In this document: one piece after another, positions 7,165 to 15,100 of the stretch | Layout: every line of letters begins with the position of its first letter | Position numbering within the stretch: position 1 is the stretch's first letter | Source: Marinitenerispora sediminis | Lineage (GTDB): Bacteria > Actinomycetota > Actinomycetes > Streptosporangiales > Streptosporangiaceae | Direction of reading: 5' to 3' | Assembly (NCBI RefSeq): GCF_003336425.1 | Contig: NZ_QEIO01000023.1 | Location: forward strand, 1-51,229 | Length of the DNA stretch: 51,229 nt | Notes under the pieces: generated by a model | What the model was told of the DNA's origin: nothing | The model's input: the letters and a program-made list of their open reading frames with translations, nothing else | The model's database searches: none | Position numbers and translations under genes: made by a program

Positions 7165-9024
7165 GTGCGTGGTGCGTGGAACGGGCCCGGCCGGGGCTGG
7201 GGCGGTCGGCGGCGACTGGCGGTGCTGCTGCTGGTGACGGGGCTGGTCGCGGGTCTTGGTGCGGTCGCGACGACGCCCGCCGTCGCCGCTGAGGACGTCT
7301 CGCGGCCCCCCGCGGAATCCACTTCCGGGGCGCGCCCCCTGGCGCACTACTTCGACAACGCGGGGATCTCCGACGACTCCGCGCCCGGCGCCGCCGACCT
7401 CGACGGGAGTGGGCGCAGCCTGTCGGCGCAGGCCCTCGCCGCCGCCGGCTGGAGCCCCGGGGCCCGGCTCACCGTGCACGCCACCGCGCTGACCTGGCCC
7501 GACACCCGTCCCGGGCGGCCGGACAACGCCATCGCCGACGGTCAGCGGGTACAGGTCAGCGGGCGCGGCGACGCCGTCACCTTCCTCGTCGCCGGCACCG
7601 GCGGCCCCGCCACCGGGACCGGGCGGATCGGCTACCGCGACGGCACCCGCGCCGCCTACACCCTCACCGCCCCCGACTGGGACACCGGCCCGCTCGCCAC
7701 CAAGGCCGTCGCCCTTCCGTACGGCAACACCCCCGGCGGGCAGCGGAGCGGACCGGTCCGGCTGTACGCCGTCACGGTGCCCGTCGACCGCGCCCGCCCG
7801 GTCGCCCACGTCGAACTGCCCCGGGTCGCCGACCCGGCCGCCCGGCTGCACGTGTTCGCGGTCGCGCTCCGGCACGGCACCGGATGGACCGGCAGCTGGT
7901 CGGCCAGCACCTCCGGATACGCGCCGGTCGGCCCGTGGGAGGACCAGACGCTGCGGCTGGCGGTACGCGCCACCTCGGGCGGCCCGGCGGTGCGCCTCCG
8001 GCTGGACAACACCTTCGCGGCGCGGCCGGTGGCCATCGGCCGGGTCACGGTGGCGCTGCGCTCCTCCGGCGCGGCGGCCCGCACCACGCCGGTGCCGGTC
8101 TCCTTCGGCGGCGCGGAGGAGGTGCGGATCCCGGCCGGCGGACAGGCCCGCAGCGACGCCGTGGCGCTGCGGATCCCGGCCGGCGCCGAACTGCTCGTCA
8201 GCATGCACCTGCCCGAACCCGTCGCGGCGGCCCCCGTGCACACCGCCGCCACCGGCACCAACTACGGCACGGCGGCCGGCACCGGCGACCACACCGGGGA
8301 CGCCTCGGGCGCGGCGTTCACCGAACGCGTCACGGTGTGGCCGTTCCTCACCGGGATCGACGTGGTCGGCGGCCCCGGCAGCGTGGTCGCCCTCGGCGAC
8401 TCCATCACCGACGGGGTCGGCTCCACCTCCGGGGCCAACCGCCGCTGGCCGGACGTACTGGCGGACCGGCTCGCCGCCCAGTCCGCCGTTCCCCGATACG
8501 GCATCCTCAACCAGGGGATCTCCGCCAACCGGGTCGCCTCCGACCGCTACACCGGTGACGGCGTCAGCACCGACACCGGCGGCGTGAGCGCCCGCAACCG
8601 GCTGGACCGCGACGTGCTCGCCCAGACCGGCGCGCACACCGTCGTCGTCTTCGAGGGCGTCAACGACGTCCGGTGGGGTGCCAGCTCGGCCGACGTCATC
8701 GCGGGCCTGCGCGACATCGCTGCCCGGTCCCGGGCGCACGGGCTGCGGGTCCTCGTCGCGACGATCGCGCCGTGCGGCGGCTACCGCGACTGCACGGCCG
8801 ACGTCGACGCCCGCCGGCAGGAGGTGAACGCCTTCATCCGCGACAACGGCGGCACCTTCGACGGCGTGCTCGACTTCGACGCGGTCCTGCGCGACCCCGC
8901 CGACCCCGCCCGGCTGCTGCCCGCCTACGACTCCGGCGACCACCTGCACCCGGGCGACGCCGGACTGCGCGCGGTCGCGGAGTCGATCGACCTGGACCTG
9001 CTGCGGCCGGACGCGGCACCGTAG
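7165..9024 (+). CDS. Secreted SGNH/GDSL-family hydrolase
   Basis: A secreted esterase/lipase-fold enzyme of about 619 residues. The N-terminus has an Arg-rich stretch, a hydrophobic segment and a TPAVAA-like cleavage site, which is a signal peptide. Residues about 60-390 form beta-rich domains. The C-terminal SGNH domain shows block I GDSITDG (Ser about 413), block III GVND and block V DHLH (Asp about 592, His about 595). Such proteins hydrolyse ester bonds in lipids or acylated carbohydrates outside the cell; the substrate is unknown. The start is uncertain: GTG 7165 has GAGAGG at 7152-7157, while in-frame GTGs at 7150 and 7129 lack a ribosome site. It stands alone, and a decayed CRISPR array follows it. 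Confidence 0.85.
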   Translation: MRGAWNGPGRGWGGRRRLAVLLLVTGLVAGLGAVATTPAVAAEDVSRPPAESTSGARPLAHYFDNAGISDDSAPGAADLDGSGRSLSAQALAAAGWSPGARLTVHATALTWPDTRPGRPDNAIADGQRVQVSGRGDAVTFLVAGTGGPATGTGRIGYRDGTRAAYTLTAPDWDTGPLATKAVALPYGNTPGGQRSGPVRLYAVTVPVDRARPVAHVELPRVADPAARLHVFAVALRHGTGWTGSWSASTSGYAPVGPWEDQTLRLAVRATSGGPAVRLRLDNTFAARPVAIGRVTVALRSSGAAARTTPVPVSFGGAEEVRIPAGGQARSDAVALRIPAGAELLVSMHLPEPVAAAPVHTAATGTNYGTAAGTGDHTGDASGAAFTERVTVWPFLTGIDVVGGPGSVVALGDSITDGVGSTSGANRRWPDVLADRLAAQSAVPRYGILNQGISANRVASDRYTGDGVSTDTGGVSARNRLDRDVLAQTGAHTVVVFEGVNDVRWGASSADVIAGLRDIAARSRAHGLRVLVATIAPCGGYRDCTADVDARRQEVNAFIRDNGGTFDGVLDFDAVLRDPADPARLLPAYDSGDHLHPGDAGLRAVAESIDLDLLRPDAAP

Positions 9025-9129
9025 GGGAGGCGGTCCCGTAGGCGCGGCGGCCGCCGATGGTGCGTCGGCGGTGCCCACGGGAGGCCCGCACCCGGGCTTG
9101 CGGGGAGGACGGGCGCCACACGGCGTCGG

Positions 9130-9241
9130 CGCGGCCGCCGGTTCCGCTACGCTCTGCCGTGACGGTGCGCTCAACCGCTCCTCGGGTGACGCTAGTTGCT
9201 GAATCCGACGGTTCCGGCGGAGAGGAGCGCAGGTCAACAAG
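9130..9241 (+). promoter_or_regulatory. Putative CRISPR leader
   Basis: This segment directly precedes the best-preserved repeats. It contains a TACGCT -10-like element (9148-9153) and ends in a purine-rich CAGGTCAACAAG. Its position next to the least mutated repeats is what a leader end would show, because new repeats are copied there. Assignment is by position only. Confidence 0.4.
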
Positions 9242-9819
9242 GTCCGCCCCGCGCGTGTGGGGATGAACCCGCGCCCTGGCTTCCGCCGGTGGCCACCAGC
9301 CGGTCCGCCCCGCGCGTGCGGGGACGCACCTGCCGCGCGGCGGTCTGCTTGGAGAAGTCCCAGTGCACCCCGCGCGTAGGGCACGACGCCACCGTGCGAT
9401 TCCGGGGACGTAGAACCAGCCCGCCGAGCTGGTGCATCCGGTGGTGGGACTCCGGTCTGGCCCGCCGCGCATGGTGATGAACCCGCGACTCCTGCTCTGA
9501 CCAGATGTTTCGGGGCGGTCCGCGCCCCTCGCGAGGGGATGAGTCCGCACCACTCGGCAGAACCGGCCGGTGACCCCTGTCCGCTTCCGCGCGCGGCCGA
9601 GCTCAGCAATAGCGGCGCGGCGGTCCAAGCGGGGGCGTTCGCCGTTGGTGTGCGGGGATGAACCCACGCGGGCGGACGCGGGTGGCCGTCTGATGGGCCT
9701 CCGGTGGTGATGCCGCGAGGCACCTGCTTTCCACGTTCCTCCGCGCAGCGGAATGAGCCGCGCACACGGTCCAAGGGCACGTCGCGCCCGGTCCGCCCGG
9801 CGCATGCTGGAGCGGTGGC
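9242..9819 (+). CRISPR. Decayed, orphan type I-E-like CRISPR array
   Basis: About ten degenerate 29-bp repeats occur with a spacing near 61 bp (29 + 32), the type I-E geometry. The repeat starts GTCCGCCCCGCGCG and ends GGGGATGAACCC, with a short hairpin between. Clear copies are at 9242-9270, 9303-9331 (exactly 61 apart), 9455-9484, 9518-9546, 9579-9607 (exactly 61), 9637-9665 and 9791-9819. Weaker copies are near 9363-9391 and 9731-9759. Mutations accumulate away from the left end, and one interval (9363 to 9455) is shortened by about 30 bp. The hypothetical minus-strand translation gives the HPHTRGAD-like repeats typical of type I-E arrays misread as proteins. No cas gene is in the window, so the array looks dead. 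Confidence 0.75.
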
Positions 9820-10196
9820 CGTGACCGCACCGGTGGGATCGCTCCAGATGGCCCCGGACGAGGGGCGAAACGCGTGTCGTCCGGGACCCGTCAGGCGATA
9901 TGCGCTCACGGGCGCGACCGCACGAGGCCGTGCCCAGCGGCCTGCCCCGACCCCTGGTGCGTCCCGTGCGGGAGGGGCCCAGGGCCGCGCCGGCCGTGGA
10001 TGGTGGGCCCGCGCTGACGCGGAGACGGGGACCCCGCTCCCGCCTGCCTGGGGAAAGAGGCGCGCGACGGTCCCCGGTAACCGGCGGGGACCGCCTGCGC
10101 CGCCCGCCGCACAACGCGAGGCGGCGCGACCACACCCGGCACACCGCCTGTGCCGCCTCCAGAAAGGCCGTCCGCACCCGGCCTGCCGCCGGCGTG
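9820..10196. other. Gene-free stretch between CRISPR remnant and Mn transporter operon
   Basis: I see no supportable gene. A segment at about 9846-9874 keeps a stem-like GGCCCCGGACGAGGGGCGAAAC and lies 61 bp after the last listed repeat start, so it may be one more eroded repeat. The remainder is featureless GC-rich sequence. Confidence 0.4.
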
Positions 10197-10221
10197 TTGA
10201 GTTCGGGGCCTGCGTGATAGA

Positions 10222-10241
10222 AAGTTCGGTGTGCCGAACTT
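10222..10241 (+). promoter_or_regulatory. Perfect palindromic operator over the start of the Mn transporter operon
   Basis: AAGTTCGG (10222-10229) and CCGAACTT (10234-10241) form a perfect inverted repeat with spacer TGTG, and the GTG start codon (10231) lies inside the spacer. An extra AGTTCGG half-site occurs at 10200-10206, 23 bp upstream in phase. A -10-like GATAGA (10216-10221) abuts the palindrome. This is where a repressor would block initiation. The nearby MntR-like protein is the obvious but unproven candidate. Confidence 0.6.
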
Positions 10242-11175
10242 GAGAGATTGGCCGATCGCAATCCACTTCGCGGCGATCATCCCCATCGCGGCGGTGGTCG
10301 TCGCCACCGGCTGCGCCGCCGCGTCCCCCGAACCGGCCGACGACGGCCGGCCGCTCGTCCTCACCACCTTCACCGTGCTGGCCGACATGGTCCGCAACGT
10401 CGCGGGCGACGCCGTCCGGGTCGAGTCCGTCACCCGGGTGGGCGCCGAGATCCACGGCTACGAACCAACCCCCGACGACCTCGTCCGCGCGCAGGACGCC
10501 GACCTCGTGCTGCGGAACGGGCTCGGGCTGGAGGCGTGGTTCGACCGGTTCACCTCCCGCGTGGACGCCCCCACCGCGACGCTCAGCGACGGTGTGCCCG
10601 CCATCGCCATCGACGCCGGCGGACACGAGGGGCGGCCCAACCCGCACGCCTGGATGTCGACCGGCAACGCGCTGGTGTACGTGGACAACATCCGCGACGC
10701 CCTCACCGACCTCGCCCCCGAGCACGCCGACGCGTTCGCCGCCAACGCCGAGGAGTACCAGGCACGCGTCACCGAGATCGGCGACGACCTGCGGGAGCGG
10801 CTCGGCGGGCTCCCGGAGCACCAGCGCGCGCTCGTCACCTGCGAAGGCGCCTTCTCCTACCTCGCGCGCGACGCGGGGCTGACCGAGCGGTACCTGTGGC
10901 CGGTCAACGCCGACTCCGAGGGCACCCCCCAGCAGATCGCCGCCGTGATCACCTTCGTCCGCGCGAACGACGTGCCCGCCGTGTTCTGCGAGACCACGGT
11001 CAACGACGGGGCCCAGCGCCAGGTGGCCCGGGAGACCGGCGCGGCCTGGGGCGGCGACCTCTACGTCGACTCGCTGTCCGAGCCGGACGGCCCCGTGCCC
11101 ACCTACCTCGACCTGCTGCGCCACGACGCCGAGACGATCGCGGCCGGGCTGACCGGAGAGGAGACCCGCTCATGA
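10231..11175 (+). CDS. Metal ABC transporter substrate-binding lipoprotein, Mn type
   Basis: A cluster A-I (ZnuA/PsaA-type) solute-binding lipoprotein of 314 residues. A hydrophobic signal ends at a VATGC lipobox (Cys28). The four expected metal ligands are H75, H139 (in NPHAW), E205 (in TCEGAF) and D280. Three numbers coincide with pneumococcal PsaA. A Glu rather than His at the third position is characteristic of Mn/Fe-binding members, as opposed to zinc-specific ZnuA. The acidic/His-rich loop of zinc proteins is absent. It captures the metal outside the membrane for the ATPase and permease that follow with 4-bp and 1-bp overlaps. The GTG start lies inside a palindrome, and no strong ribosome site is present. 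Confidence 0.88.
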   Translation: MPNLRDWPIAIHFAAIIPIAAVVVATGCAAASPEPADDGRPLVLTTFTVLADMVRNVAGDAVRVESVTRVGAEIHGYEPTPDDLVRAQDADLVLRNGLGLEAWFDRFTSRVDAPTATLSDGVPAIAIDAGGHEGRPNPHAWMSTGNALVYVDNIRDALTDLAPEHADAFAANAEEYQARVTEIGDDLRERLGGLPEHQRALVTCEGAFSYLARDAGLTERYLWPVNADSEGTPQQIAAVITFVRANDVPAVFCETTVNDGAQRQVARETGAAWGGDLYVDSLSEPDGPVPTYLDLLRHDAETIAAGLTGEETRS

Positions 11176-11912
11176 CCGAGGCAGCGGTGGCCGTGGACGG
11201 GGTGACCGTCCGCTACGGCGACGTGCTCGCACTGGAGGACGTCGCGTTCTCGGTGCCCGCCGGCCGCATCTGCGGCCTGCTCGGTACCAACGGCTCCGGC
11301 AAGTCCACACTGTTTCGCACCGTGATCGGCATGCTCACCCCCGAGCGCGGCACCGTCCGGCTGCACGGCCACCCGCCGGCGCGGGCCCGCGCCCGGGGAG
11401 TGGTGGGGTATGTGCCGCAGGCCGAGCAGGTCGACTGGGCGTTCCCGGTCCGCGTCGTCGACGTCGTCATGATGGGCCGCTACGGCCACATGGGCCCGAC
11501 CCGCCGGCCCCGCGCCGCCGACCGCGCGGCCGTCGCCGACGCGCTGGAGCGGACCGGGCTCACCGACCTGGCCCATCGGCAGATCGGCGCGCTGTCCGGC
11601 GGCCAGCGCAAGCGCGCGTTCGTGGCGCGGGGGATCGCGCAGGGCGCCCGGGTGTTCCTGCTCGACGAGCCGTTCGCCGGGGTGGACAAGGGGTCGGAGG
11701 CCACCATCGTGGAGGTGCTGCGCGGGATGCGCGACGACGGCCGCACCCTGCTGGTCTCCACGCACGACCTGGCCAGCGTGCCCGACTTCTGCGACGAGGC
11801 GGTGCTGCTCCAGCAGCGGGTCGTGGCGCACGGCCGGCCGGAGGAGGTGCTGACGCCGCAGCGCCTGCTGGCGGCGTTCGGCGTGGGCGCGGGCACCGGG
11901 AGGGCGGTCTGA
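11172..11912 (+). CDS. Metal ABC transporter ATP-binding protein
   Basis: The ATPase subunit, 246 residues, of the Mn-type importer. Visible motifs are Walker A GTNGSGKST (about 36-44), a Q-loop in YVPQAEQVDW, signature LSGGQRKR, Walker B VFLLDEPF and H-loop STHD. The DWAFPVRVVDVVMMGRYGHMG segment style is typical of the manganese/zinc ABC-ATPase family. Its ATG overlaps the stop of the binding-protein gene by 4 bp, and its stop overlaps the permease ATG by one base. The three subunits should therefore be made together at the inner face of the membrane. Confidence 0.92.
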   Translation: MTEAAVAVDGVTVRYGDVLALEDVAFSVPAGRICGLLGTNGSGKSTLFRTVIGMLTPERGTVRLHGHPPARARARGVVGYVPQAEQVDWAFPVRVVDVVMMGRYGHMGPTRRPRAADRAAVADALERTGLTDLAHRQIGALSGGQRKRAFVARGIAQGARVFLLDEPFAGVDKGSEATIVEVLRGMRDDGRTLLVSTHDLASVPDFCDEAVLLQQRVVAHGRPEEVLTPQRLLAAFGVGAGTGRAV

Positions 11913-12790
11913 TGGAGGCGCTGGTGGAGTGGTTCGCGGTGCCGTTCCAGTTCGACTTCATGCGGCGGGCGCTGCTCGTGAGCGTGGTCGCGGGAGCGGT
12001 GTGCGCGGTGCTGTCGTGCTGGATGACCCTCATCGGGTGGTCGCTGCTCGCCGACGCCGTCTCGCACGCCGTGCTGCCCGGCGTGGTGCTGTCCTACCTG
12101 TTCGGTCTCCCGTTCGCCGCCGGCGCGCTGGTGTTCGGTGCCGGGTCGGTCGCGCTGATCGGGGTGGTCCGCCGCACCTCGCGGGTCAAGGCGGACGCCG
12201 CGACCGGGATCGTGTTCACGGCGATGTTCGCGATCGGGGTGGTGCTGATCTCGCGGATCCCCAGCGACACCGACCTCATGCACATCCTGTTCGGCAACGT
12301 GCTGGGGGTCTCCGACGCCGACATCGCGCAGATCCTCGTCATGGCGGCGGCCACGCTGCTGGTCGTGCTGTTCAAGCACCGCGACATCACGCTGTTCGCG
12401 TTCGACCCCACGCACGCGCACGCCATCGGGCTGAACCCGCGCCGGCTGGAGGCCCTGCTGCTCGGCCTGCTGTCGGTGACGGTGGTGATCGCGCTGCAGG
12501 CGGTCGGCATCATCATGGTGGTGGCCATGATGATCATCCCCGGCGCGACCGCGTACCTGCTGACCGACCGGTTCGAGCGGATGCTGGTGATCTCGGTGGC
12601 GGTGTCGGTGGGTGCGTCGGTGCTCGGTACCTACGCGAGCTTCCACCTCAACGTCGCCACGGGCGGGACGATCGTCGTCGCCCAGGCACTGGCGTTCACG
12701 CTCGCCTACCTGTTCGCGCCGCGGCAGGGGGTGGTGTGGCGGGGCCGTGCCCGCACCGCGCGGGCGGGTGAGACGGTACCGGCCCGCTAG
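11912..12790 (+). CDS. Metal ABC transporter permease
   Basis: A 292-residue integral membrane protein of the ABC-3 family (ZnuB/MntB/PsaC-like) with about eight hydrophobic segments. Family landmarks include SWSLLADAVSHAVLPGV-like sequence near residue 45 (here WSLLADAVSHAVLPG) and the cytoplasmic coupling region around residues 160-180. The start ATG overlaps the preceding TGA (TGATG), and the GGGAGGGCGG upstream can act as ribosome site. It forms the pore through which the metal delivered by the lipoprotein enters the cell. It is the last gene of the operon. Confidence 0.92.
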   Translation: MEALVEWFAVPFQFDFMRRALLVSVVAGAVCAVLSCWMTLIGWSLLADAVSHAVLPGVVLSYLFGLPFAAGALVFGAGSVALIGVVRRTSRVKADAATGIVFTAMFAIGVVLISRIPSDTDLMHILFGNVLGVSDADIAQILVMAAATLLVVLFKHRDITLFAFDPTHAHAIGLNPRRLEALLLGLLSVTVVIALQAVGIIMVVAMMIIPGATAYLLTDRFERMLVISVAVSVGASVLGTYASFHLNVATGGTIVVAQALAFTLAYLFAPRQGVVWRGRARTARAGETVPAR

Positions 12791-12964
12791 CCGGTCGAGG
12801 TGCTCGCCGGACCGCCTGCGCCCACGCCGAAGGAGGCCGGCCGGGTGCGGGCGGCCCGTCCCTGGCGCGCCACGCGGCGCGGGCCTGCGGCCGAGGGGTC
12901 GCCGGGGAGCCGGGCCGGGCGGGGTGCTTGTGCCCGCGCGGTCGGGTGCGTGACAGTGGGTCGC

Positions 12965-13525
12965 ATGGGTGCACATCCGGGTCGAGGGCGGGCACAGCCT
13001 CCCGGGCGGGGACGGCCGCCCGGGCTGACCCCGACCGTGATCGAGGCGGGCGACCTCATCCTGGAGCCGTTGCGGGTCACGCACGCCGAGGAGATGTCGG
13101 CGGCGCTGGCCGACCCCGAGCTGTTCCGCTACATCGGGGGTTCGCCGCCCAGCGTCGCCCGGCTCCGGTCCCGCTACACCGACATGCTCGCCGGCTCCGA
13201 GGAGCCGGGTGTCTCGTGGTGCAACTGGGTGATCCGCACCGCGGACGGGACGGCGGTGGGAACGGTGCAGGCCACCGTCGGGCCGGTCCCGGGCGGTCGC
13301 GCCGCGGTGCTCGCCTGGCTGGTCGGGGCCCCGTGGCAGCGGCGCGGTATCGGCACCCGCGCGACCCGCGCGCTCGTGGAGTGGCTGCACGCGCGCGGCG
13401 TGCGGCCGGTGACCGCGCACATCCACCCCGGCAACGCCGCCTCGGCGGCGATCGCCCGCAACTGCGGGCTGCACCCGACCGACCGGTGGGCCGACGGCGA
13501 GGTGGTCTGGACGGAGGCGGAGTAG
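12965..13525 (+). CDS. GNAT-family N-acetyltransferase
   Basis: A 186-residue acetyltransferase of the RimJ/RimL-like GNAT type. It shows the N-terminal strand-helix (LILEPLRVTHAEEM), a central WVIRTADGTAVGTVQ strand pair, and the acetyl-CoA-binding motif A WLVGAPWQRRGIGTRATRAL with R/Q-x-x-G-x-G/A. A C-terminal ASAAIARNCGL helix follows. The substrate is unknown. ATG 12965 is favoured, but the ribosome site is weak, and GTGs at 12956 or 13037 could serve. It is separated from the permease gene by 174 bp of GC-rich sequence and is probably expressed on its own. Confidence 0.75.
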   Translation: MGAHPGRGRAQPPGRGRPPGLTPTVIEAGDLILEPLRVTHAEEMSAALADPELFRYIGGSPPSVARLRSRYTDMLAGSEEPGVSWCNWVIRTADGTAVGTVQATVGPVPGGRAAVLAWLVGAPWQRRGIGTRATRALVEWLHARGVRPVTAHIHPGNAASAAIARNCGLHPTDRWADGEVVWTEAE

Positions 13526-13650
13526 CGCCGGTGCGGTCCGGGGCGGAGACGGGGCGGCTTGCCGGGAAACGGGACGGATGGCGGTGCCGGAATTCGGGCG
13601 GGCGGACCGGAGTGGTCTCGCCGGGGTGGCGCGGGAAGTGGTTCGCGCGG

Positions 13651-13905
13651 CTAGCCGCCGATGAGATGCCGGTACGCGTAGAGGCCGGCGCGCAGCCGGT
13701 CGGGCTGGTCGATCTTCCGCATGGCGCGGGACAGGTACTTCTTCACCGTGGGTTCGGCGAGGTGGAGTTCCCGCGCGATCTGGCGGTTGGTGTAACCCGC
13801 ACCGAGCAGCCGTAACACGTCGCGTTCCCGGTCGTTGAGGCCGGCTTCCTCCGGTGAGATCTCCGCCGCGGAATCCGAGTTTCCCGCCCCGTTATGTTGT
13901 TTCAC
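13651..13905 (-). CDS. Small LuxR-type HTH-only regulator
   Basis: An 84-residue protein consisting almost wholly of a LuxR-type four-helix DNA-binding domain (about 20-84): LNDRERDVLRLLGAGYTNRQ, AEPTVKKYLSRAMRKI. There is no receiver, autoinducer or ATPase domain. It resembles the short orphan LuxR regulators of actinomycetes. The start is GTG 13905, preceded by GGGAG at the right distance. It is divergent from the dehalogenase-like hydrolase across an AT-rich region, so it may control that gene or itself; this is inferred from position only. Confidence 0.8.
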   Translation of the reverse strand: MKQHNGAGNSDSAAEISPEEAGLNDRERDVLRLLGAGYTNRQIARELHLAEPTVKKYLSRAMRKIDQPDRLRAGLYAYRHLIGG

Positions 13906-14139
13906 GCCGTTTCGCTCCCCGTGCGTTGCGAAATGTCGCAGTTATTCATATCAACTGCCCCGCAAGATCGCGGTGTGACCTGCCTCATTTATGAGTGCTA
14001 ATCCGGTTTCCGGTTATACGCTGACTTTCACTACTACCCTGGCGGGAAATCCGCCATGGACTATTCCCCGCGATTCGGTCAGGCTGGTCGGCGGGCGGTG
14101 CGACGGGAACGCCGCCGGGCCGAGGGGAGGGAAAACGGC
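13906..14139. promoter_or_regulatory. AT-rich divergent promoter region
   Basis: The sequence between the divergent LuxR-type and hydrolase genes is clearly AT-richer than its flanks. It holds a short palindrome, CTCAT-TT-ATGAG (13984-13995). TACGCT near 14016-14021 fits a plus-strand -10. No ORF here looks real. It probably carries the promoters of both genes. Confidence 0.4.
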
Positions 14140-15036
14140 GTGCTCGACGGGTTCCGCACCACCCGGATCGACACCGGCGAGGCCGAGATCGCGGTGGCCG
14201 TGGCGGGCTCCGGCCCCCCGTTGCTCCTGCTGCACGGGTTCCCGCAGACCCACGTCATGTGGCACCGGGTCGCCCCCGCCCTGAGCGAGGACTTCACCGT
14301 GGTCCTCTCCGACCTGCGCGGCTACGGCGCCAGCTCCCGGCCACCGGCCACCGCCGACCACCGGCCCTACGGCAAGCGCGCCATGGCGCGCGACCAGGTC
14401 GAGGTGATGCGCCGCCTGGGCTTCCCGGCCTTCGCCGTGGCCGGCCACGACCGGGGCGGCCGGTGCGCCTACCGGATGGCCCTGGACCACCCCGAGCGGG
14501 TGCGCGCCCTCGCCGTTCTCGACATCGTTCCCACCCTGGACGCCTACGAGCGCGTCGACGCCGATCTCGCCCACGGGCTCTGGCGGTGGTTCCTCATGGC
14601 GCAGCGCCACCCGATTCCCGAGCGGATCATCGCGGCTGACCCCGAGACCTTCTTCTTCGGGACCGGGTCGGAGGTGTTCGCGCCCGAGGCGCTCGCGGCC
14701 TACCGCGCGGCGGTGGCGCGCCCCGGCGCCGTGCAGGCGATGTGCGAGGACTACCGCGCCGCGAGCACCGTCGACCGCGCGGACGACGCCGCGGACCGCG
14801 GCCGGCGGCGTATCCGCTGCCCGGTGCTCGCCCTCTGGGGCGCGCGCTCCACGGTGCACGCCTGGTACGACGTGCTCGCCGTGTGGCGCCGCTGGGCCGA
14901 GGACGTGCGCGGCGCGGCCCTGGACAGTGGGCACTTCCTCGCCGAGGAGGCCCCCGAGGCCACCACCCGCCACCTGCGCGCGTTCCTCACGGCCACCGCC
15001 CGGCCACCGATGCCGCACACCTCCGGCGGGCGGTGA
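14140..15036 (+). CDS. Alpha/beta hydrolase, fluoroacetate/haloacetate dehalogenase-like
   Basis: A 298-residue alpha/beta hydrolase close to the haloacetate dehalogenase subgroup. The nucleophile elbow is GHDRGGR with D104 as nucleophile, and R105 and R108 match the pair that binds the substrate carboxylate in fluoroacetate dehalogenases. D128 (in LDIVPT) and H265 (in SGHFLAEE) complete the triad. The oxyanion motif HGFPQTHVMW is present. The His of the YHW/HW halide-binding motif appears to be replaced: the segment reads LWRWFLMAQ. Fluoride handling or even dehalogenation is therefore uncertain, and an epoxide or ester substrate remains possible. GTG 14140 has GGGAGG upstream; the longer frame from 14056 would add an Arg-rich leader. 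Confidence 0.8.
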   Translation: MLDGFRTTRIDTGEAEIAVAVAGSGPPLLLLHGFPQTHVMWHRVAPALSEDFTVVLSDLRGYGASSRPPATADHRPYGKRAMARDQVEVMRRLGFPAFAVAGHDRGGRCAYRMALDHPERVRALAVLDIVPTLDAYERVDADLAHGLWRWFLMAQRHPIPERIIAADPETFFFGTGSEVFAPEALAAYRAAVARPGAVQAMCEDYRAASTVDRADDAADRGRRRIRCPVLALWGARSTVHAWYDVLAVWRRWAEDVRGAALDSGHFLAEEAPEATTRHLRAFLTATARPPMPHTSGGR

Positions 15037-15037
15037 T

Positions 15038-15081
15038 CCGGGGCCGGGCGCATCGGCCCCGTCGCACCACACCGGCCCCGG
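15038..15081. terminator. Bidirectional GC-rich hairpin terminator
   Basis: A perfect 10-bp inverted repeat, CCGGGGCCGG (15038-15047) and CCGGCCCCGG (15072-15081), lies between the convergent hydrolase and monooxygenase genes. It starts 2 bases after the hydrolase stop. No T tract is present, as is common for actinobacterial terminators. Confidence 0.6.
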
Positions 15082-15100
15082 GCCGGCGCGTCCCCGAAGG

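Noticed and set aside
8834-10261. Long minus-strand reading frame of 475 codons across the gap after the SGNH hydrolase gene
   Set aside because: Its translation is mostly misread CRISPR repeat (HPHTRGAD, PARAGRT-like units) and Arg-rich noise; the 61-bp repeats explain it.
7045-11124. Minus-strand reading frame of 1359 codons
   Set aside because: It runs antisense through the SGNH hydrolase and metal-binding protein genes, which have clear motifs; its length is a by-product of high GC.
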